Below are positions 1 through 8,759 of a DNA stretch of 64,000 nucleotides, one piece after another (positions within the stretch are counted from its first letter, which is position 1; the number at the start of each line of letters is the position of its first letter). The stretch spans positions 1,458,001 to 1,522,000 of the forward strand of contig NZ_CP064942.1 of assembly GCF_015679265.1 (NCBI RefSeq). The letters are read 5' to 3'. Origin of the DNA: Pontivivens ytuae (GTDB taxonomy: Bacteria; Pseudomonadota; Alphaproteobacteria; Rhodobacterales; Rhodobacteraceae). Made by a program: the position numbers and the translations under genes. Under the pieces are notes generated by a model. That model was not told where the DNA came from. It saw nothing but the letters and a program-made list of their open reading frames with translations, and ran no database searches.

Positions 1-1221
1 GCGCATAACAACGCGCGGCTGCAGGCGTTCCTTGACGAATACGGCTTCGAATACGAGTTCGCGTCGTCCACCGACTACTACCTGTCGGGGCGGTTCGACG
101 ACATGCTGCTGCGCGCGCTGGAGCGCTTCGACAAGATCCTCGACATCATGCTGCCGACGCTGGGCGAGGAACGGCGCGCGACCTACTCCCCCTTCCTGCC
201 GGTGAGCCCCAAGACGGGCCACGTGCTCCAGGTCCCGACGCTGGAGCGCAACGTCGCGAAGGGCACGATCGTCTACGAGGAGCCAGATGGCGAGCGGGTG
301 GAGATCCCGGTGACCGGCGGCCACGTGAAGATGCAGTGGAAGCCGGACTGGGCGATGCGCTGGGCCGCGCTGGGCGTCGATTACGAGATGTCGGGCAAGG
401 ACCTGATCGACTCCGTGACGCAGGCCTCCAAGATCTGCCGCGCGCTGGGCGAGCCGGTGCCCGAGACGCTGACCTACGAGCTGTTCCTCGATGCGGACGG
501 ACAGAAGATCTCCAAGTCGAAGGGCAACGGGCTGTCGATGGAGGAGTGGCTGACCTATGCCTCCCCCGAGAGTCTGCAATACTTTATGTACCAGAAGCCC
601 AAGACGGCGAAGCGGCTGCATTTCGACGTGATCCCGAAGGCGGTGGACGAGTACCATCAGCAGCTCCGCGCCTATCCCGATCAGGACGAGAAGGCGCAGC
701 TCGCCAACCCGGTGTTCCACATCCACGGGGCAGCGGTGCCCGGCAGCTTCATGGCGGTGCCATATTCGATGCTGCTGAACCTCGCCTCGGCGGCGAATGC
801 GGAGAGCAAGGACGTGCTCTGGGGCTTTATCCGCAAGTACGCGCCGGATGCCGCGCCCGAGACCCATCCGGAGCTCGATGCGGCGGCCGCCCGCGCAGTG
901 CGCTATTTCGAGGACGTCGTGAAGCCGCAGAAGGTCTACCGCGCGCCAACGGATGTGGAGCGGTCGGCGCTCGCCGACCTGCGTGACCGGCTTGCGGCGT
1001 GGGACGGCGAGGTGGAGGCCGAGGCGCTGCAATCCGAGGTCTTCGCCGTGGGTAAGGCGCATGGCTTCGAGCCGCTGCGCGCCTGGTTCTCCGCCATCTA
1101 CGAGGTGCTTCTGGGCGCCTCGCAGGGTCCCCGCTTCGGCGGCTTCGTGGCGCTCTACGGCGTGGAGGAGACCGTGGCGCTGATCGACCGGGCGCTCGCA
1201 GGCGAGCTAGCGGCCGCCTGA
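1..1221 (+). CDS. lysK: Class I lysyl-tRNA synthetase, 5' end outside window
   Basis: C-terminal 406 residues of a class I lysyl-tRNA synthetase, which charges tRNA-Lys with lysine using a Rossmann-type catalytic domain (unlike the class II LysS of enteric bacteria). The reading frame is open from the first base. The KMSKS-type ATP-binding loop appears as KISKSKGNG near visible residue 172, and it is followed by the helical anticodon-binding region. The HIGH motif and the true start lie upstream of the window. Class I LysRS is typical of archaea and many alphaproteobacteria. The identification is firm; only the N-terminus is missing. Confidence 0.93.
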   Translation, partial: AHNNARLQAFLDEYGFEYEFASSTDYYLSGRFDDMLLRALERFDKILDIMLPTLGEERRATYSPFLPVSPKTGHVLQVPTLERNVAKGTIVYEEPDGERVEIPVTGGHVKMQWKPDWAMRWAALGVDYEMSGKDLIDSVTQASKICRALGEPVPETLTYELFLDADGQKISKSKGNGLSMEEWLTYASPESLQYFMYQKPKTAKRLHFDVIPKAVDEYHQQLRAYPDQDEKAQLANPVFHIHGAAVPGSFMAVPYSMLLNLASAANAESKDVLWGFIRKYAPDAAPETHPELDAAAARAVRYFEDVVKPQKVYRAPTDVERSALADLRDRLAAWDGEVEAEALQSEVFAVGKAHGFEPLRAWFSAIYEVLLGASQGPRFGGFVALYGVEETVALIDRALAGELAAA

Positions 1222-1239
1222 GCTTCAGGACGCCTTTCC

Positions 1240-1430
1240 GCCTGCCGGCGGGGATATTTTAAGACAGATGAAAGGAGTGCCGTGCTCTCACGGGCGCGCG
1301 GTACAGGCGGGGACGCCGATGACCGCGACAGGTGAAGGCGCTCCGGGGCCGGGCCGGTGCCTGAGGTGTGCGCCCGCGTCCCGGAGCATCCGCGTCCTTC
1401 ATCTGTCCCGAAGTATCCCCGCCGGAGGCA
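1240..1430. repeat. Pair of inverted intergenic repeat copies (GGCGGGGATA family)
   Basis: The gap between lysK and the monooxygenase gene holds two facing copies of a short dispersed repeat. The plus copy, 1240-1277, has the core GCCGGCGGGGATATTTT and then GACAGATGAAAGGAG. The minus copy, 1397-1430, read on the minus strand, gives CCTCCGGCGGGGATACTTC and then GGGACAGATGAAGGA. They sit between convergent genes and could pair as long arms. I see no gene in the roughly 120 bases between them. Confidence 0.7.
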
Positions 1431-1457
1431 GACCATCGCGGGCAACAGGCGCGTCGG

Positions 1458-2921
1458 TCAGGCCGTGGCAGGCACGGTGGCGTGGCTAAACTCCATCGTT
1501 CCGTCCTGGATCGGATCCATGCGGAAGGCGCGCAGGTCGAGAAGGTAGTTCTGGTGGACCCGCCAGGGCCGCGTCTGCGCCTGTTTCGGCAGGTGCTCCA
1601 GCGCGCGCTGGATGTAGCCGGAGGTGAGCGGAACGGCCGGTTCGGCGCTCGCATCCTGTGGCGGGCGAGGCGTGGCGATGTCGGTGCCGGTCTTTTCCAT
1701 GTGGTCGAGCAGGCGGATGGCCCAGCGCAGGACGAGCTCGCATTTCAGCGTCCAGCTCGCGTTGGTGTAGCCGAAGGTCATCACGAAGTTCGGTACGTCC
1801 GACAGCATCGCGCCCTTGTAGCTGAGATGGCTGCCGGGATGCACCGCGTGCCCGCCGACGGTGACCCGCATGCCGCCCGCGAGCTTCATGCGCAGGCCGG
1901 TGGCGGTGACGATGATATCGGCCTCCACCAGCTCGCCGGAGACGAGGCGCACGCCTGCAGGCTCGAACCGCTCCACCGCGCCGGTGGTGATGGAGGCGGA
2001 GCCGTCCTTCAGAACCTCGAAGAAATCGCCGTCGGGTGCGAGGCAGAGCCGCTGGTCCCACGGCTTGTAGGGCGGGTCGAAATGGGTGGGGTCGGCCCCC
2101 GATTTCTTCACCACGTTCTTCGACAGCATGCCGCGGACGAGGGACGGCCAGCGTTGGGAGAGCTGGAAGAAGCCCATGCCCATCAGGATGTTCTTCCACC
2201 GCGTGACGGTGTGCGCCGCCTGTTCGGGCAGCACGCGGGAAAAGAAGCGGGCCATGCCGTCGCGGGCGGGCATGTCGGTCACGTAGGTCGGCGTGCGCTG
2301 GATCTGGGTGACGTGCGCGGCTGTCTTCGCCAGCTCCGGCATCAGCGTGACGGCGGTCGCACCCGAGCCGATGACGGCGACGCGCTTGCCGGTCCAGTCG
2401 AGATCCTCGGGCCAGTGCTGGGGGTGGATGATCGGGCCTGCGAAGTCCTCCTGCCCGGCGAAGACGGGGGCGTGGCCGCCCGCATAGTCGTAGTAGCCGG
2501 TGCAGATCATCAGGAAGCGCGTGGCGAGCTGCCGCGTGCCCTCCGGCGTCTCGACCGTGAGCTGCCAGCGGGCACCGTCCCAGTCGGCGGCGGTGACGCG
2601 GTGCTGATAGCGGATGCGCTCATCCACGCCGTAGGCCACCGCCGTTTCCCGGATATAGGCGTTGATCGACGGCCCGTCGGTGATCGCCTTCTCTCCCAGC
2701 CAGGGGCGGAAGGAGTAGCCCAGCGTATGCATGTCGCTGTCCGAGCGGATGCCGGGATAGCGGAAGTAGTCCCACGTGCCGCCCATCGCCTCGCGCGCCT
2801 CCAGCAAGGCGATGCGATCATCGGGGCGCTTCTCGGCCATCAGGCAGGCCGCGCCGATGCCGGAGAGGCCGGCGCCCACGATGATGACGTCGAGGCTGTC
2901 TGGGTCGGTCGTGTCGCGCAT
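1458..2921 (-). CDS. Flavin-containing monooxygenase, Baeyer-Villiger type
   Basis: A 487-residue FAD/NADPH-dependent monooxygenase. The N-terminal FAD-binding motif is GAGLSG (residues 16-21). The Baeyer-Villiger fingerprint FxGxxxHxxxW is present as FAGPIIHPQHW, and it is followed by the NADPH Rossmann motif GSGATA. Enzymes of this family insert oxygen into ketones or oxidise soft heteroatoms; the substrate cannot be read from sequence. The start is supported by AAGGAGG six bases upstream. It follows the deiminase gene on the same strand after a 73-base gap, so co-transcription is possible. The family is well supported, the substrate is not. Confidence 0.88.
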   Translation of the reverse strand: MRDTTDPDSLDVIIVGAGLSGIGAACLMAEKRPDDRIALLEAREAMGGTWDYFRYPGIRSDSDMHTLGYSFRPWLGEKAITDGPSINAYIRETAVAYGVDERIRYQHRVTAADWDGARWQLTVETPEGTRQLATRFLMICTGYYDYAGGHAPVFAGQEDFAGPIIHPQHWPEDLDWTGKRVAVIGSGATAVTLMPELAKTAAHVTQIQRTPTYVTDMPARDGMARFFSRVLPEQAAHTVTRWKNILMGMGFFQLSQRWPSLVRGMLSKNVVKKSGADPTHFDPPYKPWDQRLCLAPDGDFFEVLKDGSASITTGAVERFEPAGVRLVSGELVEADIIVTATGLRMKLAGGMRVTVGGHAVHPGSHLSYKGAMLSDVPNFVMTFGYTNASWTLKCELVLRWAIRLLDHMEKTGTDIATPRPPQDASAEPAVPLTSGYIQRALEHLPKQAQTRPWRVHQNYLLDLRAFRMDPIQDGTMEFSHATVPATA

Positions 2922-2994
2922 TGGATCCTCCTTGCCGGGAGTTTATCGGGCTGTACTGCCAGGGGCGAGGGAACGCTGCGTCAGCCGCGGCTTA

Positions 2995-4080
2995 TCACAC
3001 CGCAGGCTGCTGCTGTGTGGCGCAGTGGATGCCGCCACCGATCCAGCCGAGCGCGTCGGCATCGAGAGCGACGACCTCCCGCCCTGGGTGGAGTACGGCG
3101 ATGGCCTGCTGCGCGGCGGCGTCGGCCTCCGCATCGCCGAAGCGCGCCATGATGACCGCACCGTTGCAGACATAGTAGTTGACGTAGGAGGCGAGGAACT
3201 CCGCATCGTGCACCCGGGGGCGTGCGGGGTCCTGGATCTCCGTCAGCCGGAGCGGGCGACCCGCCACATCGATCGCGGCAGCGAGGATGTCGCGGGTTTC
3301 GCGGGCGGTTCGCAGCCACGGATCGGAGGGATCGTCCTCAGCCGGCATCTGGATCAGCACTTCGCCCGGCGCGGTGAAGCGGGCGAGCGCGTCGATGTGA
3401 TAGTCCGTGATGTCCTGCCCCGCGAGGCCGGGCGCCCAGATCATCCGATCCGCGCCATAGGCGTCGAGGAGCAGCGCCTCGACCTCGGCCAGGCTGCCCG
3501 GGTTGCGGTTGGGGTTCACCCAGGAGCTTTCATGGGCGATCAGGGTGCCCGCACCATCCTGCTCCACCCCGCCGGGCTCCCCGACGAGGCCGTTGTCGAG
3601 GAGCGGGAGCGCCATCCGCTCGGCCACGCGGCAGGCGATCTCGCCGTCGTTGGGATGGCGCTGCTTGCCGCCCCAACCGTTGAAGTTGACATGCCGGATC
3701 GCGAGGTCGCCGGTGCCGTCCACCACGAAGAGCGGACCGCTGTCGCGGGCCCAGAGGTCGTCAGTGGGGATATCCCAGAGGGTCACCGCGTCCGTGACCT
3801 GCGGGGCGATGGCCGCATGATGCTCGGCCGCGGCAAGCAGGACCACCGGCTCAAACGCCGCGATGGTATTGGCGAGCGTGGCGATGGTATGCTGGACCTC
3901 GTCGAGGAACCAGCGCTCGGGGTAGACGGTGCGGTCCACGGGCCACTGAAGGAAGGTACGCTCGTGCGGTGTGTCTTCAGCCGGGACATACCAGCGTCCG
4001 GTCGGCTGGCCGGTTGCGCGTGAGGTGAAGGAGGCCGCGGCGGTGCCCGCGAGCGCTGCCAGAACGTGACGTCGCATCAT
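2995..4080 (-). CDS. Agmatine deiminase/peptidylarginine deiminase family protein, exported
   Basis: A 361-residue protein of the agmatine deiminase fold (PF04371), guanidine-modifying enzymes that convert agmatine to N-carbamoylputrescine. Visible motifs are WARDSGP near residue 110 and the C-terminal nucleophile loop GGGIHCATQQQP. The N-terminus MMRRHVLAALAG looks like a twin-arginine or Sec signal, which is unusual because classical AguA is cytoplasmic. I chose the start at 4080 because AAAGGAA lies seven bases upstream; a longer start at 4131 has no such site. A periplasmic role in using external agmatine or arginine-like compounds is inference. Confidence 0.82.
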   Translation of the reverse strand: MMRRHVLAALAGTAAASFTSRATGQPTGRWYVPAEDTPHERTFLQWPVDRTVYPERWFLDEVQHTIATLANTIAAFEPVVLLAAAEHHAAIAPQVTDAVTLWDIPTDDLWARDSGPLFVVDGTGDLAIRHVNFNGWGGKQRHPNDGEIACRVAERMALPLLDNGLVGEPGGVEQDGAGTLIAHESSWVNPNRNPGSLAEVEALLLDAYGADRMIWAPGLAGQDITDYHIDALARFTAPGEVLIQMPAEDDPSDPWLRTARETRDILAAAIDVAGRPLRLTEIQDPARPRVHDAEFLASYVNYYVCNGAVIMARFGDAEADAAAQQAIAVLHPGREVVALDADALGWIGGGIHCATQQQPAV

Positions 4081-4331
4081 CAGAATGTTCCTTTCTTTTG
4101 AGCGCGTACCGTGGCGATTGCGCCCTGACAACCGTCCTCGATATGGGTTCGAAGGCGCCGGATGGTGAGAGGGAGCGGCGATGTGATCTGCCGCTCCGCA
4201 ACCTGGCTATGCGCGCCTTTCATCCGGCGTTCATGTTCCTGCCCGCGCCGTTTTAATCCCGCGTCGGCTATGGGCTTCAAGGGAGGCTGGCAGGGTGGTG
4301 GCATGGAAACGAACGGGCCTTGGAGGGCGAC
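4081..4331. other. Divergent promoter region
   Basis: A 251-base gap between the minus-strand deiminase gene and the plus-strand P-loop gene; it must contain both promoters. I see no confident -35/-10 pair. A TTCAT pair spaced exactly 11 bases apart (4219 and 4230) is weakly reminiscent of the phased repeats near the response-regulator gene further on, but it is too short to call. Confidence 0.35.
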
Positions 4332-5399
4332 ATGACCATCAACACCACCTTCTTCGACATGACGCGGCTGGAGCGGGCGAAGTGGGCCTTTACCACCCGG
4401 CGGGTGGCGCGCGGCGATGTGCGGGGTGTGAGCGCCGATCTGACCGACGCGCAGCCGGGTGACCTGATCCTCTGCGAGATCGTGGAGATCGGGCAGCACA
4501 AGAAGATCCAGCTCGCCGACCGGCGCAATGCGGCGAGCTATCCGGGCGATCTCGTGGTGCTGTGCCTTGGCGATCGTTATGCGCCGGATCAGTTCATGGC
4601 GCGCGCGGTCGTCGTCGGCGAGGTGGCGCATCTCGCGGCGGGCGGCGGTGTCGTCGGCACCGTGGAGGCGGCGCATGACCGGATGGATGCGCCGACCACC
4701 CTGCGCCCCCTCGGCGTGCTGATCGACGAGGCGGGGGCGCGGCTCAACATCGGGGCTTACGCGCTGCAGCCGATGAGCGCGCCGGAGGATGTGACGGTGA
4801 TCGGCGTCTTCGGCGCCTCGATGAACTCGGGCAAGACCACCGCGGCCTCCAGCCTCGCTCACGGGTTGCAGCGGGCGGGCTATGCGACGGTGGGGGTGAA
4901 GGCGACGGGCACGGGCGCCTTCGGTGACTTCAACGCGTTCGAGGATGCGGGCGTGACCGCGATGGACTTCTCGGATGCGGGCATGGCCACGACCTTCCGC
5001 ATGCCGCTGGAGCGGATCGAGGCGGGGTTCGAGACACTGATCGGCCATGCCGCTGCGGGCGGGGCGCAGGTCGTGGTGGTGGAGATCGCCGACGGTGTCT
5101 TCCAGCGGGAGACGCGGGCGATCCTTGCCGGGTCCCGCATCCGGCGGCGGCTCGACGGGATCCTGTTCGCGGCGCCGGACGCGCTGAGTGCGCTGGGCGG
5201 AACCATGGTGCTGGAGCGGCACGGGCTCACGCCCTTCGCCATCTCGGGCATGGTCACGTGCTCCCCGCTCGCGCGGGCGGAGGCGGAGGAGGTCACGGGC
5301 CTGCCGCTTCTCGCGCGTGAGGATCTGTGGTCGGCGGAGGTGATCGAGCAGGTCGTCGCCCCCTTGATGCGAAACCGCGTGGGCCAGCGCGCGGCATGA
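4332..5399 (+). CDS. P-loop NTPase of unknown function, first gene of a pseudo-ABC/two-component cluster
   Basis: A 355-residue protein with a perfect Walker A, GASMNSGKTT (residues 161-170), in the middle of the chain. It has a later acidic strand ending VVVEIADG and an FQRET motif, like SIMIBI-class NTPases such as the DUF1611, MobB and BioD groups. The first 150 residues form a separate beta-rich domain I do not recognise. The ATG at 4332 is preferred over the in-frame TTG at 4320 because GGAGGG lies four bases upstream. The stop overlaps the next start as ATGA, so the two proteins are probably made in fixed ratio. Its biochemical role is unknown. Because the ABC-like partner lacks its own ATPase motifs, this protein could be the nucleotide-using partner; that is inference only. 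Confidence 0.75.
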   Translation: MTINTTFFDMTRLERAKWAFTTRRVARGDVRGVSADLTDAQPGDLILCEIVEIGQHKKIQLADRRNAASYPGDLVVLCLGDRYAPDQFMARAVVVGEVAHLAAGGGVVGTVEAAHDRMDAPTTLRPLGVLIDEAGARLNIGAYALQPMSAPEDVTVIGVFGASMNSGKTTAASSLAHGLQRAGYATVGVKATGTGAFGDFNAFEDAGVTAMDFSDAGMATTFRMPLERIEAGFETLIGHAAAGGAQVVVVEIADGVFQRETRAILAGSRIRRRLDGILFAAPDALSALGGTMVLERHGLTPFAISGMVTCSPLARAEAEEVTGLPLLAREDLWSAEVIEQVVAPLMRNRVGQRAA

Positions 5400-6982
5400 G
5401 CCGGCTCCCGCGGCTCTGGTCTGGGGACCGTGTCGGTGACGCGGTCCTCATTCCCGTTCTCGGCATCGCGCAGGCCGTGGCGATGGGCATCGGCGCCTTC
5501 GCCACGCGCGATGCGTTCACGGCCCTGCATGGCGGCGGCCCGCCGACCGACGGAACGCTCGCCACGCTGATCCTCGCAGGGCTCGCCACGGCGGGCTTTG
5601 CGTTGTTGGCGGGGATCCGGTCGGAGGCGCTTGGCCAGAGCGTCGCGCGCGAGATGCGGGTGGTGCTCTACGATCACCTCGCGGGCATGTCGCGGCGGGA
5701 TGTGGAGGCGCGCAGGCTCGGCGCGCTGTCCCTGCGCTTCGTAGGCGATCTGTCGGCGGTGCGGCTGTGGTACGGGCGCGGGCTGCCGCGCGTGGCCTCG
5801 GCCCTCGTGGTGCTGCCCGGCGCGGGCCTAGTTCTGTGGCTGCTGGAGCCGCAGATCGCGGGCGCGGCCATCCCGCCCGTGGCGCTGTCGCTGGTGGTGA
5901 TGCTGGTCGCCGCCGTCGGATTGCAGGCGCGGCACCGGCGGCTGCGGTCGCGGCGGGCGGGGATATCCATTGCGATGATGGAGCGGATCGCGGTGTCGCC
6001 GGAGCTCGACCTGATGGGCCGCACCGGTTTTGAGCTGAAGCGGTTGGAGGAGGACGGCGCGACGCTGCGGCGCAACGCCGTCTCCCGCCGTTGGCAGCAG
6101 GAGGCGCTGCGCATGATCCCGCAGGGCGGCGCGGCGGTGGCGGGCGCGGCGGTGCTCTGGATGGCCGGCATGCAGCAGATCGCGCCGGGGACCGCGGCGG
6201 CGGGGCTGTCGGTGCTCGCCATCCTGATCCTGCCGCTGCGCGAGCTTGCCGACGCGTGGGACCAGTATTGCGCCTGGCGGATCGCGCGGGAGAAAGCGTT
6301 GAACCTGCTGGCAAAACCCAGCGTCCGACGCAGTGCGCGGCATCGCGGCCATCCGGTCCGGCTGCGCGCGACCGGGATGCTGGAGGGGCGGCCCCTCGAC
6401 GTGGAAATCGTGGCGGGGACCGCGGCGCGGATGGCGCGGCGGGCGGGGGTGGCCCACCTCGCCGCCGCGTTCGCGGGACTCGACCCCGATCCGGCGCTGC
6501 ACATCCGCTATGACGGGCGCACCACCCTGCCCCGCGTCGCCCATATCGGCGACCGGCCCGTGGTCTTGCAGGGCACGCTGCACCGGGCGCTGACGCTGGG
6601 CCTTGCCCCGCGGCCGGGGCGGAAGGAGACGGCGAAGGTCGCGCGGGCCTTCGGCCTCGCCCCCCTCCTCAAGCGGACCGGGGGGCTGAAGGGCAAGGTG
6701 GCCGAAGCCGGGCGCGACGTGACGGTGGCCGAGAGCCTGCGTCTCGACCTCGCGCGAGCGATGCTGGCGGAGCCGGATGTCGTCGTGATCGACAGCGCGC
6801 GCTTCGACGCGGATCCGGAGCGGGGGGCGCTGCTCACCCGGCTTCGGGCGCGGACGGAGGCGACGGTGCTGGTCGTCGGCCCGGCGGCGGAGGGCTTTGT
6901 CTTCGACCGTGAGATCGACCTAAAATTGAATGAAGCAACACCCTCTCCCGCGGTCGCCGATTCGGCTGCGGCATCGTTCTAA
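5396..6982 (+). CDS. ABC exporter-like membrane protein with degenerate nucleotide-binding domain
   Basis: A 528-residue protein laid out like a type IV ABC exporter half-transporter. About 300 residues of transmembrane domain (hydrophobic helices near residues 15-35, 55-75, 140-160, 163-185 and 240-290) precede a C-terminal domain that aligns by pattern with an ABC ATPase. The ATPase motifs are lost: the Walker A position reads AGTAARMARRAG, the signature reads VTVAES instead of LSGGQ, Walker B reads VVVIDS with no catalytic Glu, and the switch His region reads VLVVGP. The Q-loop-like VVLQGTL survives. It overlaps the upstream P-loop gene and precedes a sensor kinase gene by nine bases. ATP hydrolysis by this protein is unlikely; a sensory or scaffold role, or reliance on a partner ATPase, is inference. 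Confidence 0.8.
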   Translation: MSRLPRLWSGDRVGDAVLIPVLGIAQAVAMGIGAFATRDAFTALHGGGPPTDGTLATLILAGLATAGFALLAGIRSEALGQSVAREMRVVLYDHLAGMSRRDVEARRLGALSLRFVGDLSAVRLWYGRGLPRVASALVVLPGAGLVLWLLEPQIAGAAIPPVALSLVVMLVAAVGLQARHRRLRSRRAGISIAMMERIAVSPELDLMGRTGFELKRLEEDGATLRRNAVSRRWQQEALRMIPQGGAAVAGAAVLWMAGMQQIAPGTAAAGLSVLAILILPLRELADAWDQYCAWRIAREKALNLLAKPSVRRSARHRGHPVRLRATGMLEGRPLDVEIVAGTAARMARRAGVAHLAAAFAGLDPDPALHIRYDGRTTLPRVAHIGDRPVVLQGTLHRALTLGLAPRPGRKETAKVARAFGLAPLLKRTGGLKGKVAEAGRDVTVAESLRLDLARAMLAEPDVVVIDSARFDADPERGALLTRLRARTEATVLVVGPAAEGFVFDREIDLKLNEATPSPAVADSAAASF

Positions 6983-6991
6983 GGTTCGCCC

Positions 6992-8575
6992 ATGCGTGTC
7001 TCGACCCTGCTGATCGCCTATGCCTTTCTGTTCGTGACGCTGACCCTCGGCAGTGCCGCCATGGCGATCTGGACCACGGAACGCGGGCGGATGCTGGAGG
7101 AGCGGATCGAGCTCGCCGAGCAGTCCTACCACGCGCACCTCTCGCTGCAGTCCAACATCTACCAGCTCTTCAAGCAGCACGGCGACGCGCTGATCATCGG
7201 CGACCGGGACAACGGCGCGCTGGAGGCGGTGATCCAGGACGCGATCGGGCGTGACATCCAGCTCATCCGCGACACGATCGGGCGGGAGATCGAGCTCGTC
7301 GGCGAGGAGGAGATCGAGGAGCTCGCCCGGCTCGCCGAGATCGAGCGCAGGGTGAACACGGTGACGGTCGCGCTGACCCGGATTTCGAGCGGAGAGGCGG
7401 GATCGGACCAGGCGCGGTTACGCGCGCAGCTCGTCGACATCCTCGACCGGGAGGTCGACATCCAGATCGCCCAGCTCATCAGCGAGGCCTTGGCCGAGGA
7501 GGAGGAAGAGGTCGCCGAGACGCTGGTCGAGGCCGCCGCGTTCCGGGACCGGGTCCAGATCGCCGCCGTCGCCGTGGGCTTGGTGGCGGCCATCGCGCTC
7601 GGCTACGCGATCTGGACCTTCAACCGCTACCTGCGCCGTCCGATCCTGGCATTGAGCGAGGGGGTGCGGGCCTACGAGGCGGAACGCTTCGACCAGGACA
7701 TCAAGGTGCGCGGCGGGCGGGAGTTCGAGAATCTCGGCGCGCTGCTCACCAACATGGCGCGCAAGCTGCGCCAGCGGCAGCTCAGCCAGAAGGAGCTGAA
7801 CGAGCGGCTGGAGACCGAGGTCGCTGGCCGCACGCGGGAGCTGGAAAAGCTGCTGCGCCAGTTCGAGATCTCGGAGGCGAACCGGCGGCGGCTGATGGCC
7901 GATATCAGCCACGAGCTGCGCACGCCGCTGACCATCATCCAGGGCGAGGCGGAGGTGACGCTGCGCGGCGGACCGCAGGAGGCGGAGACCTACATGGAGG
8001 CGCTGTCGCGCATCCGCGACTCGGCCAAGCACACCAACCGGATCGTGGACGACATGCTGCTGGTCGCCCGGCAGGAGGCGGACGAGCTGCGGCTCGACCT
8101 GCGCGACGTGGACCTGATGGCCGTGATTGACGATGCGCGCGGGCTGTTTCCGGGGGCTGTGCGGCTCGACAGCGGGCTGACCTCCCTGCGCATCCGCGGG
8201 GACGAGATGCGGATGCGCCAGTGCCTGCTCGCCCTCTTCAACAATGCCGCGCGCTATGGCGGGCCGGACATCGTGGTGCGTGCCTTCCACGAGGGGGGCC
8301 GCGCCATCGTCACGGTCGAGGATAACGGCTCGGGTCTGACCGATATCGAGAAGTCGCAGGCCTTCGACCGGTTCTATCGCGGCTCGAACGCGTCGGGCGT
8401 GACCGGAGAGGGCACGGGCCTCGGTCTTCCCATCGTGCGCGCCATCGTGAAGGCCCATGGCGGGGACGTCGAACTGGAGGACGGGCGGGAGGGCGGCCTG
8501 CGAGTCGCGATGAGCTTCCCCACTCCGCGGGCGGGCATCCGGCTGGTGCCCGGAGCGGCCTCGGACAGCGCATAA
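6992..8575 (+). CDS. Sensor histidine kinase with periplasmic helical sensor and HAMP domain
   Basis: A 527-residue membrane histidine kinase. TM1 covers about residues 4-26, a charged and strongly helical periplasmic segment about 27-185, and TM2 about 190-210. A HAMP domain follows (RRPILALSEG onward), then a coiled coil. The H-box DISHELRTPL has the phosphoacceptor His at residue 307. The N-box is NNAARYG, and the G-boxes are EDNGSG and GTGLGLPIV. It follows the pseudo-ABC gene by nine bases and is followed after 184 bases by its likely partner regulator. The helical sensor may detect a membrane or protein signal, perhaps the ABC-like protein; that is inference. Confidence 0.92.
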   Translation: MRVSTLLIAYAFLFVTLTLGSAAMAIWTTERGRMLEERIELAEQSYHAHLSLQSNIYQLFKQHGDALIIGDRDNGALEAVIQDAIGRDIQLIRDTIGREIELVGEEEIEELARLAEIERRVNTVTVALTRISSGEAGSDQARLRAQLVDILDREVDIQIAQLISEALAEEEEEVAETLVEAAAFRDRVQIAAVAVGLVAAIALGYAIWTFNRYLRRPILALSEGVRAYEAERFDQDIKVRGGREFENLGALLTNMARKLRQRQLSQKELNERLETEVAGRTRELEKLLRQFEISEANRRRLMADISHELRTPLTIIQGEAEVTLRGGPQEAETYMEALSRIRDSAKHTNRIVDDMLLVARQEADELRLDLRDVDLMAVIDDARGLFPGAVRLDSGLTSLRIRGDEMRMRQCLLALFNNAARYGGPDIVVRAFHEGGRAIVTVEDNGSGLTDIEKSQAFDRFYRGSNASGVTGEGTGLGLPIVRAIVKAHGGDVELEDGREGGLRVAMSFPTPRAGIRLVPGAASDSA

Positions 8576-8644
8576 ACCTTCTATAAACCCGCCATCAACC
8601 AAAGGCCGATCCGGCATAAACCCGGCGCAGAACGGCGCTGAACC
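8572..8644. promoter_or_regulatory. Phased ATAAACC repeats, candidate response-regulator operator
   Basis: Between kinase and regulator genes, ATAAACC occurs at 8572, 8583 and 8616, ATCAACC at 8594, and CTGAACC at 8638. All are at multiples of 11 bases. Read on the minus strand this gives GGTTTA-N5-GGTTTA, the layout of the enterobacterial PhoP box and of direct-repeat sites bound by OmpR-family dimers. The first copy overlaps the kinase stop codon. It is a good candidate for autoregulation of the downstream regulator gene. Confidence 0.6.
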
Positions 8645-8759
8645 AAATGACGAGGGCTCTCGGACCTTGGTCGCGACCTTTTCGTTTCACCGCGTGGATG
8701 ATGGCCCTCCGCCTCCCCAAATGCTGTTTGCCCCTCAACAAAAGCAGCGAGGTGCGACG

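Noticed and set aside
1368..3152. Plus-strand open frame of 594 codons over the monooxygenase gene
   Set aside because: Antisense to a clear Baeyer-Villiger monooxygenase; no recognisable motif in its translation.
4219..4234. TTCAT pair at 11-base spacing as an operator for the P-loop gene
   Set aside because: Only five bases, two copies, and no clear match to the ATAAACC repeats; could easily be chance.
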